64,000 bases of DNA from JACPUW01 sp049115495 (GTDB lineage Bacteria > Bacteroidota > Bacteroidia > CAILMK01 > JACPUW01), in contig JAGDZV010000011.1 of the NCBI GenBank assembly GCA_049115495.1, forward strand, positions 434,001-498,000, read 5' to 3'. Position numbers and translations under genes: made by a program. Below, piece by piece: positions 26,962-35,811 of the stretch. Position 1 is the stretch's first letter. The number at the start of each line of letters is the position of its first letter. Below the pieces are notes generated by a model that searched no databases, was not told the DNA's origin, and was given only the letters and a program-made list of their open reading frames with translations.

Positions 26962-26985
26962 AACTTTCAATTAGTTTTGAAAGTT
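26962..26985 (+). promoter_or_regulatory. Probable autoregulatory operator of the GbsR-like gene
   Basis: Perfect 9-bp inverted repeat AACTTTCAA (26962-26970) and TTGAAAGTT (26977-26985), 6-nt spacer. The right arm ends 6 nt before the ATG at 26992. GbsR/MarR dimers bind such palindromes, so this is probably its own operator. An internal site within the run from the kinase gene could also uncouple this gene from the operon. Confidence 0.6.
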
Positions 26986-26991
26986 GTAAAA

Positions 26992-27507
26992 ATGAATGAA
27001 ATGGAATTCAAAACGGCAAAGGATAAGTTTGTACAAGCCTGGGGAACTTTGGGCAATAAATGGGGCGTAAATCGCACCATGGCTCAAATTCATGCCTTGC
27101 TGCTTATAAGTCCAAACCCTTTGTCGGCAGAGGATGTAATGGGAGAGTTGAGCATATCTAGAGGAAATGCCAATATGAACCTAAGAGCCCTAATTGATTG
27201 GAATCTTGTAAATAGAGAAATAATACCGGGCGAAAGGAGAGATTTTTTTGTGGCTGAGAAAGACATGTATAAAGTGGCCATGCGCATTCTTAAAGAGCGC
27301 AGAAAAAGGGAGCTAGAGCCAGTAGTAAATCTACTTGACGACTTTAAGGCGGTAGATGGTGATTCTAAAGATGAAGAAGTAAAAGAGTTTAAAACCATGG
27401 TTTCAAACATTGCAGACTTTACCCAAAACGCGGATAAGGCCGTAGAGAAGTTGGTAAAGGCTGAAGAAAAATGGTTTTTTGGAACGCTCTTAAGACTGTT
27501 TAAGTAA
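26992..27507 (+). CDS. GbsR/MarR-family transcriptional regulator
   Basis: About 171 residues from the ATG at 26992; the frame is open back to a TTG at 26950, but that would place the operator inside the gene. Winged-helix features: WGVNRTMAQIHALLLISPNP, LSAEDVMGELSISRGNANMN (recognition helix), then LVNREIIPGERRDFFVAEK (wing). The C-terminal half is helical and basic. In Bacteroidota these regulators often control nearby membrane or compatible-solute genes; the target here is unknown. It follows the kinase gene on the same strand and may report on the same process. Confidence 0.85.
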   Translation: MNEMEFKTAKDKFVQAWGTLGNKWGVNRTMAQIHALLLISPNPLSAEDVMGELSISRGNANMNLRALIDWNLVNREIIPGERRDFFVAEKDMYKVAMRILKERRKRELEPVVNLLDDFKAVDGDSKDEEVKEFKTMVSNIADFTQNADKAVEKLVKAEEKWFFGTLLRLFK

Positions 27508-27508
27508 A

Positions 27509-28426
27509 CTAAGGAAGAGGCTCATGTAATGAGCTTATCCATAGGTTATACCAGTCTTCTCGATCCAGATTAACTTTGTGCATACAGTTTTCAATTCTAT
27601 CAGGAGTACTTGTGCCTATAATTGGTTTAATTTCAAAAGGCAATTTCGTAATCCAGTTTAAGAGAATTGATTCTCCCGGAACGCCATATTTTGAAGCTAG
27701 CTCATTCACCAATAATTTGGTGTTTTGTACATAAGGGTTAGAGCTAAAATTATTCAAGAATAGTCCTTTATCAAGCGGACCCCATGCCTGTATTTCAAGC
27801 TTAAGGCTTTCATAATCTTCTAAGGTGTCAAAGTAGATATCGCCTTTTCGGTGGTTAAAGAAAGTATTGTGTTTAATCAAATCAGAGTGCCCAAGGCTAA
27901 ATTGAATTTGACAACTTACCGGCTCATATTTAGAAAACGATGTTATTTTGGATACAATTTTGGGCGGTACGTTGCTTAAGCCATAACTTTTGGCTAACCC
28001 ACTTTCAACAATGTGGTCCAATGTTTCTGCAATCTCTTTGGCTGATGTAAGCGGATCGTATCTGTGTAGAATAAAAGTATCTAAATAGTCTACTCTTAAC
28101 CTTTCAAGGCTCTTATCAATCTCATTTAATAAATACTGTCGATAAGGGCTATAAGTGTTTGATCCATTTAAGCCCCCATTTAGAATTATCCCCGCTTTTG
28201 AGTTTACTTTAATGTCTTTTCTTAGACCTGGGTTGGCATCAAGGTATTCGCCAAATATTTTCTCGGCTTTGCCAAAAGTGTAAATGTTTGCATGGTCAAA
28301 AATCCTAATTCCACACATTATGGCCGTTTCAAGAGCTTTAAATCCTTTGTCAATGCTTTCTTTGGTTAATGGCTTATTGTTCCAATCACCAAGGCTCATG
28401 CAGCCGTATATTAAGTCGTTTTTCAT
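27509..28426 (-). CDS. Aldo/keto reductase (YdhF-like)
   Basis: 305 residues, full-length TIM-barrel NADPH-dependent reductase. The catalytic tetrad is visible: Asp in IFDHANIYTFGKAEKIFGEY, Tyr in the same segment, Lys in VNSKAGII and His in DTFILHRYDPL. The nucleotide-binding end has KPIIGTSTPDRIENCM. The physiological substrate is unknown. It is convergent with the GbsR-like gene (2 nt between the stops). Confidence 0.9.
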   Translation of the reverse strand: MKNDLIYGCMSLGDWNNKPLTKESIDKGFKALETAIMCGIRIFDHANIYTFGKAEKIFGEYLDANPGLRKDIKVNSKAGIILNGGLNGSNTYSPYRQYLLNEIDKSLERLRVDYLDTFILHRYDPLTSAKEIAETLDHIVESGLAKSYGLSNVPPKIVSKITSFSKYEPVSCQIQFSLGHSDLIKHNTFFNHRKGDIYFDTLEDYESLKLEIQAWGPLDKGLFLNNFSSNPYVQNTKLLVNELASKYGVPGESILLNWITKLPFEIKPIIGTSTPDRIENCMHKVNLDREDWYNLWISSLHEPLP

Positions 28427-28437
28427 TCAATACTTAG

Positions 28438-28557
28438 TTATTCCCGCAAATTAAAGCCAAAAGCAACTCTTGTTCGCATGTAAGGTCCTGTATGTCCGGC
28501 CCAGCCATTAAAACCATTTAGTAATGTAATTATTAAATAGTGACTTAGACAACCCAG
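28438..28557 (-). pseudogene. Possible 3' remnant of an outer-membrane protein gene
   Basis: On the minus strand 39 sense codons end in TAA at 28438, with an in-frame TAG just upstream of 28557 and no ATG near the 5' end. The readable tail includes LLNGFNGWAGHTGPYMRTRV followed by AFGFNLRE, which looks like a terminal beta-strand of a barrel. It could be a decayed gene fragment, or chance. A protein search would decide. Confidence 0.25.
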
Positions 28558-28809
28558 CTAAAAGTCCTAAATACATGAAATAACATTCGTTTTTAAACCG
28601 AACCATTAAAAACTAAATGATAACAATCCTTAGTTTGAAACGTCATGGTGTCCTAGTTAAGAGAAGAACGGCTAGGTTTTTTATGGTGTACTCTATAGCG
28701 ATGAATTATTCCAGGTGAAAATCTTTTGAAAAGAGAAACGCGCGGGCTAATCAAAAATTTTGAATTGAAGGAAGTCAAACTAAAAAATTAAAAATATGTT
28801 ACTACACAT
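28558..28809. other. Intergenic region before the pirin gene
   Basis: About 250 nt, AT-rich, with no open frame worth reporting and no strong hairpin. It must contain the pirin promoter, but I found no convincing TAnnTTTG box. Confidence 0.5.
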
Positions 28810-29826
28810 ATGTCAAGTTCAATTAGAAACATTCTGCCTTTAGGTTTTCCTTGGAAAACCCAAGACCCTTTTCTTTTTTGTGTTCATCATCATGATATCT
28901 ATCCCCCTGCAAATGATGAAATGGGACCAAATGTGCCATTGAATGATAGACCAATTGGTAATGATTTTCAAATTAAAGATGGCTTTAGAATGTACCACGG
29001 TAGTAAAGTTCCTGGTTTTCCTGGGCACCCACATCGCGGTTTTGAAACTATAACCGTTGTTGAAGACGGATTTGTTGACCATTCAGACTCAATGAAGGCA
29101 GCTGGTAGGTTTGGGCAAGGTGACGTGCAATGGATGACCGCCGGAAGCGGTGTGCAACACTCAGAAATGTTTCCATTGTTTAATAAAGCAGATAAAAACG
29201 AGCTAGAACTTTTTCAGATATGGCTCAATTTGCCGGCAAAGGATAAAATGGTAAAACCGCATTTTAAAATGCTTTGGCATGAGCAAATTCCGGTATTAAG
29301 GGAGAAAGATGATAATGGTAATGATGTAGAAATCAAGGTAATTGCAGGAAATTACGGCACTCAGAAGGCTTTAAATCCGGCACCTAATTCTTGGGCGGCA
29401 AATGCTAATAATGAAGTGGCTATTTGGAAAGTTACCATGGCTCCTAATGCCAAGTGGAAGTTGCCAAAAGCGAGTTTTGATGTGAACAGAAGCCTATACT
29501 TTTTCAAAGGCAGAGCGGTAAAGGTGGCAGATGAAAAGTTGGACTATTTTAAGGCAGTTGAGCTGAATGCCGAACATGAAGTTGAATTAGAAAATGGCAA
29601 TGAAACTACCATGCTTTTGTTATTACAAGGAAAGCCGCTAAATGAAAAAGTGGTTCAATACGGACCTTTTGTAATGAATTCAGAAGCTGAAATACAAGAG
29701 GCTTACAACGATTTTCAGAGAACTCAATGGGGTGGGTGGCCTTGGCCAAGTAATGAGAATGTTCACCCTAGGTCAAAAAGCAGATTTGCCTTACATGGAG
29801 ATGGAACTTTAGAACAACCAAAATAA
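28810..29826 (+). CDS. Pirin family protein
   Basis: 338 residues, bicupin. The N-terminal cupin has the metal-site motif GHPHRGFETITVV, then QWMTAGSGVQHSEM; the C-terminal cupin includes VNRSLYFFKGRAV. Pirins bind a metal ion; some act as quercetin dioxygenases, others as redox-linked regulators, and sequence cannot tell which applies. The start is ATG at 28810. A GNAT gene follows 1 nt after the stop, so the two are co-transcribed. Confidence 0.92.
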   Translation: MSSSIRNILPLGFPWKTQDPFLFCVHHHDIYPPANDEMGPNVPLNDRPIGNDFQIKDGFRMYHGSKVPGFPGHPHRGFETITVVEDGFVDHSDSMKAAGRFGQGDVQWMTAGSGVQHSEMFPLFNKADKNELELFQIWLNLPAKDKMVKPHFKMLWHEQIPVLREKDDNGNDVEIKVIAGNYGTQKALNPAPNSWAANANNEVAIWKVTMAPNAKWKLPKASFDVNRSLYFFKGRAVKVADEKLDYFKAVELNAEHEVELENGNETTMLLLLQGKPLNEKVVQYGPFVMNSEAEIQEAYNDFQRTQWGGWPWPSNENVHPRSKSRFALHGDGTLEQPK

Positions 29827-29827
29827 A

Positions 29828-30109
29828 ATGGAAGTAAAAATTACTCAAACTGAAACCAAGGGACATGCCTTTATTGGCGATGAGAATAAACCTTTGGCAG
29901 AAATGACTTTTTCTATTGCTGGGCCAACAAGAATTATAATAGACCATACAGAGGTAGATGAAAGTCTTAAAGGAAAAGGAGCAGGCAAGCAAATGCTTAT
30001 GGCATTGGTAGAAAAAGCTCGAAACGAAAACTTTAAAATACTGCCGCTGTGCCCTTTTGCTCATTCAGTATTTAGAAAAGACCCTTCAATAAAAGACGTT
30101 TGGTCTTAA
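29828..30109 (+). CDS. Small GNAT-family N-acetyltransferase (YjdJ/NATD1 type)
   Basis: 93 residues, the size of the short GNAT_YjdJ family. The CoA-binding segment is LKGKGAGKQMLMALVEKA, preceded by IIDHTEVDES and followed by ILPLCPFAHSVFRKDP. The substrate is unknown. It lies directly behind the pirin gene, as is common for this family. Confidence 0.88.
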   Translation: MEVKITQTETKGHAFIGDENKPLAEMTFSIAGPTRIIIDHTEVDESLKGKGAGKQMLMALVEKARNENFKILPLCPFAHSVFRKDPSIKDVWS

Positions 30110-30141
30110 GGGAATAATTGCGCTTAATTAATAGGCTAAAA

Positions 30142-30162
30142 GATTTAAGTAGAGCTTAAATC
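30142..30162. other. Perfect 8-bp hairpin after the GNAT gene
   Basis: GATTTAAG (30142-30149), loop TAGAG, CTTAAATC (30155-30162). It lies 33 nt after the GNAT stop. It lacks a T-run, so it is a weak terminator candidate at best. Confidence 0.3.
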
Positions 30163-30221
30163 AAACGATAATTTACCAAGAACGAATAATAGTCTGCAAA
30201 TTCTTCAGAGGGTATGTAGGT

Positions 30222-30229
30222 TATTTTTG
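30222..30229 (+). promoter_or_regulatory. -7 promoter box upstream of the T9SS protein gene
   Basis: TATTTTTG matches TAnnTTTG exactly and ends 25 nt before the ATG at 30255. No clear -33 TTG was found at the usual distance. Confidence 0.4.
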
Positions 30230-30254
30230 TCAATGAGATTTTCAACTCCTAGTC

Positions 30255-32861
30255 ATGCGTTATCTATTTTTTGCTTTAATTCTCATTGCTCAGTTGGTCA
30301 ATCCAAAAATGAGCTTTGGCCAGGTTACCAACCCCGGTTTTCTAAGGCCCGCTAATGGTGATACATTATCTGATCATTATGCACTCATTACGGCAAATTC
30401 GGGGGTTAATTTAGTAGCATATCGCTTTCAGGTAGATTCTGTAAATACCTTTAATTCACCTGCCTTGAGTGATACAACCTTCTCAAACAGGTTTGGGTAT
30501 GGCTTAAATGAATTCAGCTTCGGCACAACTATATACATTCGTTCAAAGGTTTATAGCACAAGCGATAGCTCTGATTGGAGTACGCCCATAAAAGCCATAA
30601 TAGGCAGGCAATTAAATCTTCAATCGCCTGCAAATGGCACCACGGGAGATTTTAAAGATTTGCGTTGGTTTGGAATGGGAGGTTCTGAAGGATATGAACT
30701 TTGGGCCGACACAACAAAAGACTTTAACTCAAGCAACAAGGTGATTTATAAAGACCTGAGTCAAAGTCCAATAAGACTTACCATGCTCGATAGCATCTAT
30801 TTAGACAAGAAATACTATTGGAAAGTAAGAACCTTTTTTAAGGCCGATACATCTAAATGGTCAAGGGTTTGGAGTTTTAATTATCAGCCTACGGCTAAAG
30901 TCACATATCCAAGAACCGGGGTTATTTATCAATTGGGGTCAACAGAGCTAAGGCTAGGTTGGGATAAAACAACAATGATGAATCTAGAAGTTCAATTGAG
31001 TAAATCAAGTGACTTTAGCACTATTGAAAGATCAAAGGTATTCGACGCTTCGGCTTCAACCTTAGGTCAGTTTGATAAGATAGATTTTGCCCAAACGTAT
31101 TATGCAAGGTGGCGCTGGCGAAATAAGCTACAAGTAGGATCTTGGGAAGGAACAGGAGTGTACAGAACGCGTGATATAAGATTAGTTGCCCCGCGAGACA
31201 ATGCTTTTCTAAAACTTAGGAAAGAAAAAGTTCAGTTTTTCTATAATTCTGGACTTGATACCAGCCACTTACAAGTTGCAACGGATTCAAATTTCAAAAA
31301 CCTACTAATAGATAGTTTTTTTCTTACAACTTTTTGGGAAATGCCTAGTCTAAACTATAATACCACATATTATGCTCGGGTTAGAATGATGCATTTTAAG
31401 GATACAAGCCATTGGTCTTCAATTTACACCTGGCAAACTGTAGACGTTACACGTTTTAACAATTTAATGTATCCATCTCGTGGAACTGAAGTTGATCCGA
31501 GTTTTAGGTTTAGCACAACTTCTCAATTAACAGGGGCCGATAGCATATCTATTATGATTGATACGGTTAAAGACTTTAACAGTAAATACAAGAGCTACTT
31601 TGGATCAGCTTATCCAAATGGACAAATTATGCCTGAATATTTAGACTTTGGAAAGGTACATTATTACCGATATAGAGTCTTACACAAAGATTCTGTATCG
31701 GCTTGGTCTAACCTTGACAGTTTCAAAACCTGGAGCACTTTAAATATTGGTGCTAGTTATCCGCCAAATGGAGCAAGAAACTGGGGTACTCAAAATAATA
31801 TGATAATTAGGCTAAATGAATTTAAAAGGGGCTACGAATACTTTGTTTGGGAGCTTGATACCACAAGTTTATTTAATTCTTCAGCATTGCAAAGGGGGAG
31901 AGATACAACTGGCAAGGATATGGAGAATAATTCCAAGCACTATTTGGGTACTGAATACTATTGGCGTGTGGCTCCAGCACACCGAAATGATACAGCGGCA
32001 TTTGGTCCTATTTGGAATTTTCAATCGCATATTTCATTGCTTTTTGAACCTAAAAACAAGAGCGAGAACCTTGAAAAATCGGTTAAGTTCAAGTGGTCAA
32101 CTTCATTTCCGGGACTTACAGGATTTCAGTTTCAATTAGATACTTCATCTAGCTTTTCAACTTCAAGTCCTGAGAATATTAATGGGGGTGATAATAATGA
32201 ACTAACTAAAAATGGGCTTTTGCCTGATGCAACTTATTATTGGCGGGTAAGACCAAGGCACGAATTTGATACTGGCAAATGGAGCGAAGTATATTCTTTT
32301 ACAACTAAGCCTGCACCGCAATTAAATCAACCGCAACTTAGAGCTCCGGCCAATAATGCGACTAATATTGAAGAAGGAGTAGTAACCTTTAGATGGCAGG
32401 CTAGTGGCGTGACGGGTACTAATGCCCGTTTACAAATTTCAAGCAATAGCAATTTTTCTACTACCCTTTATAATGCTGATGTTACAGGTACAAGCATTTC
32501 TCTTAATGGGTTTACCAAAGATCAGACCTACTACTGGAGACTACGTTTTAAGCTTGATGGCGATCAAGGCCCATGGTCTCAAGTCTACAGTTTTGAAACC
32601 GAAAAGACCACGAATAGCATTGAAAGCTTTACTAACGAAAAATTTAAAATTTACCCAAATCCCGCTTCAAACAAAATTGTGATTGAAACCTTTGAAAGCG
32701 GATCGTATTTCATTTTCGATCTTATGGGTAAAGAAACAGCCAGTGGAGTTTTGGCTAGTGTGGTAAATGAAATAGATATTAGCTATTTGCCAAGTGGTAT
32801 TTATTCAGTTAAGTTGCTAAGCGGTAGAGAAATTTACGATTATAGTTTTGTGAAAGAATAG
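30255..32861 (+). CDS. Large secreted repeat protein with T9SS type A sorting domain
   Basis: 868 residues. Signal peptide about 1-23 (ending MSFGQ). The body is a series of Fn3-like beta modules of roughly 100 residues, each starting with a P-x-N/R-G block (LQSPANGTTGDF, YPPNGARNWGTQN, LRAPANNATNIEEG) and ending with a strand such as TYYWRVRPRHEFDTGKWSEV or TYYWRLRFKLDGDQGPWSQV. The last 75 residues are a T9SS type A domain (KIYPNPASNKIVIE, YLPSGIYSVKLL, and the basic or aromatic end). It is a surface or released protein, perhaps adhesive; no enzyme motif was seen. Confidence 0.88.
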   Translation: MRYLFFALILIAQLVNPKMSFGQVTNPGFLRPANGDTLSDHYALITANSGVNLVAYRFQVDSVNTFNSPALSDTTFSNRFGYGLNEFSFGTTIYIRSKVYSTSDSSDWSTPIKAIIGRQLNLQSPANGTTGDFKDLRWFGMGGSEGYELWADTTKDFNSSNKVIYKDLSQSPIRLTMLDSIYLDKKYYWKVRTFFKADTSKWSRVWSFNYQPTAKVTYPRTGVIYQLGSTELRLGWDKTTMMNLEVQLSKSSDFSTIERSKVFDASASTLGQFDKIDFAQTYYARWRWRNKLQVGSWEGTGVYRTRDIRLVAPRDNAFLKLRKEKVQFFYNSGLDTSHLQVATDSNFKNLLIDSFFLTTFWEMPSLNYNTTYYARVRMMHFKDTSHWSSIYTWQTVDVTRFNNLMYPSRGTEVDPSFRFSTTSQLTGADSISIMIDTVKDFNSKYKSYFGSAYPNGQIMPEYLDFGKVHYYRYRVLHKDSVSAWSNLDSFKTWSTLNIGASYPPNGARNWGTQNNMIIRLNEFKRGYEYFVWELDTTSLFNSSALQRGRDTTGKDMENNSKHYLGTEYYWRVAPAHRNDTAAFGPIWNFQSHISLLFEPKNKSENLEKSVKFKWSTSFPGLTGFQFQLDTSSSFSTSSPENINGGDNNELTKNGLLPDATYYWRVRPRHEFDTGKWSEVYSFTTKPAPQLNQPQLRAPANNATNIEEGVVTFRWQASGVTGTNARLQISSNSNFSTTLYNADVTGTSISLNGFTKDQTYYWRLRFKLDGDQGPWSQVYSFETEKTTNSIESFTNEKFKIYPNPASNKIVIETFESGSYFIFDLMGKETASGVLASVVNEIDISYLPSGIYSVKLLSGREIYDYSFVKE

Positions 32862-32928
32862 TATCAGTAAAAGATCATTTTTTCTGTTGTCATATATTGC
32901 ACTATTATATAGTTAGCTTAATGCATGT

Positions 32929-32942
32929 TGCTAATTTTAGCA
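32929..32942. other. Short palindrome TGCTAATTTTAGCA
   Basis: A 6-bp perfect inverted repeat around TT, in the gap between the T9SS gene and the MscS-like gene. The outer bases (GCATG left, CATGC right) extend the symmetry imperfectly. It could be a regulator site or a weak transcript end. Confidence 0.25.
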
Positions 32943-33059
32943 TGCCTGATTAACAGTATTGCACTAAAGTTTTATGCAGCAAATAGGCAAAATCCTCAAA
33001 TTAAAACCAGAGGCTCATCTATTTGATGAGATGCAAAAAGCTAATTGAATTTATTGTGC

Positions 33060-33560
33060 ATGGAACAATACCAATTGAATTTGTTACAAACCTTAGGTGG
33101 TTTTGTTGTTTTGGTTCTTCTACGGGGAGTGGTTTCTAAAATTGCTCACAGAAGGTTGTCAAAAGCTAAGTTTAGTTTAGAGCGACAAAAAATTACGCTA
33201 AAGGCTTCAAACTTTCTATTTACCATAGTTTTTATAGTGTTTTTGGCAGGAGTTTGGGGATTTAGAAGCGAGCAAGTATTGGCCTTTGTAACTTCAATAT
33301 TGGCGGTATTGGGTATTGGTTTTTTTGCTCAATGGTCTTTACTTTCAAATATTACCGCAGGTCTTTTGCTATATTTTAATCATCCCTTAAAAATTGGTGA
33401 TGAAATAACTATAGTAGACGCAGAACTGCCTTTAACGGGTCAAATCATTGATATCTCACTGTTTTTTCTTCATATACGAGATAAAGAAAACGTGGTTTAT
33501 ACTATGCCAAATACCATAGTTATTCAAAAGACCATTACCATCAATCAAAATGATGAATAA
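33060..33560 (+). CDS. Small MscS-like mechanosensitive channel protein
   Basis: 166 residues from the ATG at 33060 (the frame opens at a TTG at 33045). Two or three N-terminal helices, then the MscS pore segment VTSILAVLGIGFFAQWSLLS and the beta domain FNHPLKIGDEITIVDAE with PNTIVIQKT. It lacks the long C-terminal vestibule of Escherichia coli MscS, as do the many short MscS-domain proteins of Bacteroidota. It probably opens under membrane tension on osmotic downshock. Confidence 0.85.
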   Translation: MEQYQLNLLQTLGGFVVLVLLRGVVSKIAHRRLSKAKFSLERQKITLKASNFLFTIVFIVFLAGVWGFRSEQVLAFVTSILAVLGIGFFAQWSLLSNITAGLLLYFNHPLKIGDEITIVDAELPLTGQIIDISLFFLHIRDKENVVYTMPNTIVIQKTITINQNDE

Positions 33561-33683
33561 TTGGAGATACACCTTGAATTAAGGGTATTAGGTTCACGCA
33601 ATTAAAACATTCAATCTTAAACTTGATCTCCAAGTTCCAAAGCTATTAGAGCTCGAATGTTGTAAAATAATCAGCAAATGTTT

Positions 33684-34496
33684 TTAATCACAGATGCCAT
33701 CAGGCGTACAAACCTTGCCATCTATAATTTGTAGGTCTCCTTTTGGATTGGTTTTTACCCAATCTTTAAATGCTTTCTCAAGCGTATTTAAAAACACTTT
33801 TTCTTGTTGAGCGCCTGATACGCCATACTTTCTATTGAAAACGAAGAAGGGAACACCTCTTAATCCCAATTGAACAGCTTCATTAATGTCAGTTTTAACA
33901 TCACTTAGAAAAGCATCACTTTCCAACACAACCAAAGCTTGTTTTTTATCTATGCCCACTTTTGCAGCAATGGCAGCTAGGGTTTCGTTATCATCTAGGT
34001 TTTTGGCTTCAATAAAGTAGGCATTTAATAAAGCTTCTTTTAACTCATCTTGTTTGTTTAATGACTTAGCAAAATGTAATAACCTATGTGCTTTTATGGT
34101 ATTGATAGGAATGGTTTTACTGAAATCATAGGTCAATCCTACGTCCTTCGCTACTTCGGTAACATTATCGCCCATGGCCTTGGCTTGTGCCATGCTCATA
34201 CCTTTTCTTGTAGCCAAATATTCATAAGTACTAATGCTAGGGTCAGTCTCCATTTCTGGGTCAAGCTGATAGCTTTTCCATTCAATGTCAAGATATTCAG
34301 CATGTTCAAAATCTTCTAGTGCGGCTTCAAATCGGCGTTTGCCTATGTAGCACCAAGGGCATACTACATCGCTCCATATTTCTATTTTCATCTTCTTTTC
34401 TATTGTATTTATCTCAACTTGTGGTTCTGCTAACGATAGAAGCAAAGCGCCACCAAGCAAAAGTGCAAAAGCCTGTAAGTTGGGTCTTATTTTCAT
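33684..34496 (-). CDS. FrnE-like DsbA-family oxidoreductase
   Basis: 270 residues from the ATG at 34496, or 235 from the internal ATG at 34391 (MKIEIWSDVVCPWCYIGKRR), which has an AG-rich stretch just before it and equals the usual start of cytosolic FrnE. The upstream 35 residues (ALLLGGALLLSLAEP) look like a signal peptide or anchor. The redox motif is CPWC. Further marks are GLTYDFSKTIPINTIKAHRL and GLRGVPFFVFNRKYGVSGAQ with the cis-Pro loop. The C-terminus adds a second cysteine pair (CTPDGIC). FrnE proteins are linked to oxidative-stress resistance. Whether this copy is exported is open. Confidence 0.88.
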   Translation of the reverse strand: MKIRPNLQAFALLLGGALLLSLAEPQVEINTIEKKMKIEIWSDVVCPWCYIGKRRFEAALEDFEHAEYLDIEWKSYQLDPEMETDPSISTYEYLATRKGMSMAQAKAMGDNVTEVAKDVGLTYDFSKTIPINTIKAHRLLHFAKSLNKQDELKEALLNAYFIEAKNLDDNETLAAIAAKVGIDKKQALVVLESDAFLSDVKTDINEAVQLGLRGVPFFVFNRKYGVSGAQQEKVFLNTLEKAFKDWVKTNPKGDLQIIDGKVCTPDGICD

Positions 34497-34549
34497 AGAT
34501 CAGTTGTATATACAAAAGTCATCTCCTAAAAGTTTTAAATAGGCCCTGC

Positions 34550-35653
34550 TTACAGTTTTAATTTAAATGAAGCTGATTCGTATTCTACTCCATTAATTAT
34601 TGGTGCGATTTTGTGCAAGCCTTCATAATAAACCCTAGTAGTTATTGGCTTAAAATGTTGTCGGCGTTCAATTTTATACTTGCTACTAGCATCATATTCT
34701 TTTTCGCTGATTTTGAATACTTTTCGGCTATGTTCACCATTTTTTAATAAAAAGTAGGTAGCATATTCCAAGCGAACCTTTTTGTCTTCATTTGCTGTAT
34801 TAACCAAGTCAAATTCAAAGTTTACGTACTCTCCAAGGCGCACAACTGGGTTAGTAATCTTGAATTCTTCTACTTTAAGTTCTTCGCTTGATCCGTATCC
34901 AAATAAGCGCATTACGCGTTGATTGCCTGCTTTTAGCAAAGTTCGGCAAGCGTGCTTCACCACCCAATCCACTTCTTTCGATTTTCCAATCCAACTTTCG
35001 GCAATTTCAATTACAAGTTCAGGATGGTCTTTTGAAATATCATTTACATTATTGGCTGCACTTCGCCTTACATATTCCGATTCATCATCTTTAAGTGAAT
35101 CGAGAAGCTCAAGAATAGGAGCAGGGTCTTGTTTCAAAGCTTTAATGGCTTGGCCCCACGGCAATCGCGGTCTTGAACCTTCGCTTGCCAATCTTCTTAC
35201 ATGTTCGTTTTCATCTTTGGCCCAATCATATAATACTGGAATTACTTCGTAAGGATATTTAATGATAAAAGGCCTAATGGCAAACTCACAACTTGCTAAT
35301 TGAGTGATGGTTTTCATGGCATTAAGGCTTATTCCTTTATGTTCTAAACCATATACTTCTAAATAATCGGGAATAAACATATAGGCCAATCCTTCTGTGG
35401 TATTAACTGTGCCAATCGCTTTTTTAGCTACTCTCACCAAAATGTCAAGGTCTTGTTTAAAGTCTTGGGTAAGGAATTCATGAAGCACTAAAGTAGTATG
35501 CCGCATACGCTCTTTAAGTTCTCTAGCTTCCCATTTACTATCGAAAATGTTTTTGGTGAAAACTTCATTATCAAAGCAGGGATAAAATTCTTTTATCATA
35601 CTACAAAAGCCACTGTAAAACTTTGGGTTGAATACGTTCTTGAAAGGTTCCAT
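34550..35653 (-). CDS. AlkC-type DNA alkylation repair glycosylase with Ig-like C-terminus
   Basis: About 367 residues from the ATG at 35653 (MEPFKNVFNPKFY); the frame is open to 35689. The body is HEAT-like repeats of the ALK family with the AlkC signatures NEHVRRLASEGSRPRLPWG, EYVRRSAANNVNDISKDHPE and VVKHACRTLLKAGN. The last about 100 residues (PVVRLGEYVNFEFDLVN onward) are a beta domain like the Ig-like domain in a subset of AlkC. AlkC removes N3-alkylated bases without flipping them. A second, unrelated alkylpurine glycosylase gene lies at 49007-49585. The naming of AlkC rather than AlkD rests on the length and the C-terminal domain. Confidence 0.85.
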   Translation of the reverse strand: MEPFKNVFNPKFYSGFCSMIKEFYPCFDNEVFTKNIFDSKWEARELKERMRHTTLVLHEFLTQDFKQDLDILVRVAKKAIGTVNTTEGLAYMFIPDYLEVYGLEHKGISLNAMKTITQLASCEFAIRPFIIKYPYEVIPVLYDWAKDENEHVRRLASEGSRPRLPWGQAIKALKQDPAPILELLDSLKDDESEYVRRSAANNVNDISKDHPELVIEIAESWIGKSKEVDWVVKHACRTLLKAGNQRVMRLFGYGSSEELKVEEFKITNPVVRLGEYVNFEFDLVNTANEDKKVRLEYATYFLLKNGEHSRKVFKISEKEYDASSKYKIERRQHFKPITTRVYYEGLHKIAPIINGVEYESASFKLKL

Positions 35654-35703
35654 ATCAATTGCAAACTTTGTGAATGAGTTTGAGATCATTGCTTTTCTGA
35701 TAC

Positions 35704-35802
35704 TATATCTCGCTTAAAGTGAAAATAGAATAAAGATTAAGCGATGTATTATTTTTATATCTCGCTTGAAGTTAGGAAAACATTGAGTTTGAGCGAGAAA
35801 TA
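35704..35802. repeat. Downstream repeat block of the ATPase cassette
   Basis: Four copies of a 17-bp word, alternating in direction: TATATCTCGCTTAAAGT (35704-35720, forward), a weaker reverse copy around TTAAGCGA (35735-35751), TATATCTCGCTTGAAGT (35756-35772, forward) and a reverse copy around TTGAGCGAGAAATA (35786-35802). The block is 99 bp. The same word in the same order and spacing occurs on the other side of the gene (37238-37336). Confidence 0.8.
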
Positions 35803-35811
35803 GCTTTGTGT

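Noticed and set aside
31816..32139. Second open frame inside the large T9SS repeat protein
   Set aside because: Overlaps a well supported reading frame and shows no domain or start signal.
33561..33633. TTGGAGAT/ATCTCCAA inverted pair behind the MscS-like gene
   Set aside because: The 8-bp arms are 57 nt apart with no T-run, so I could not give them a role.
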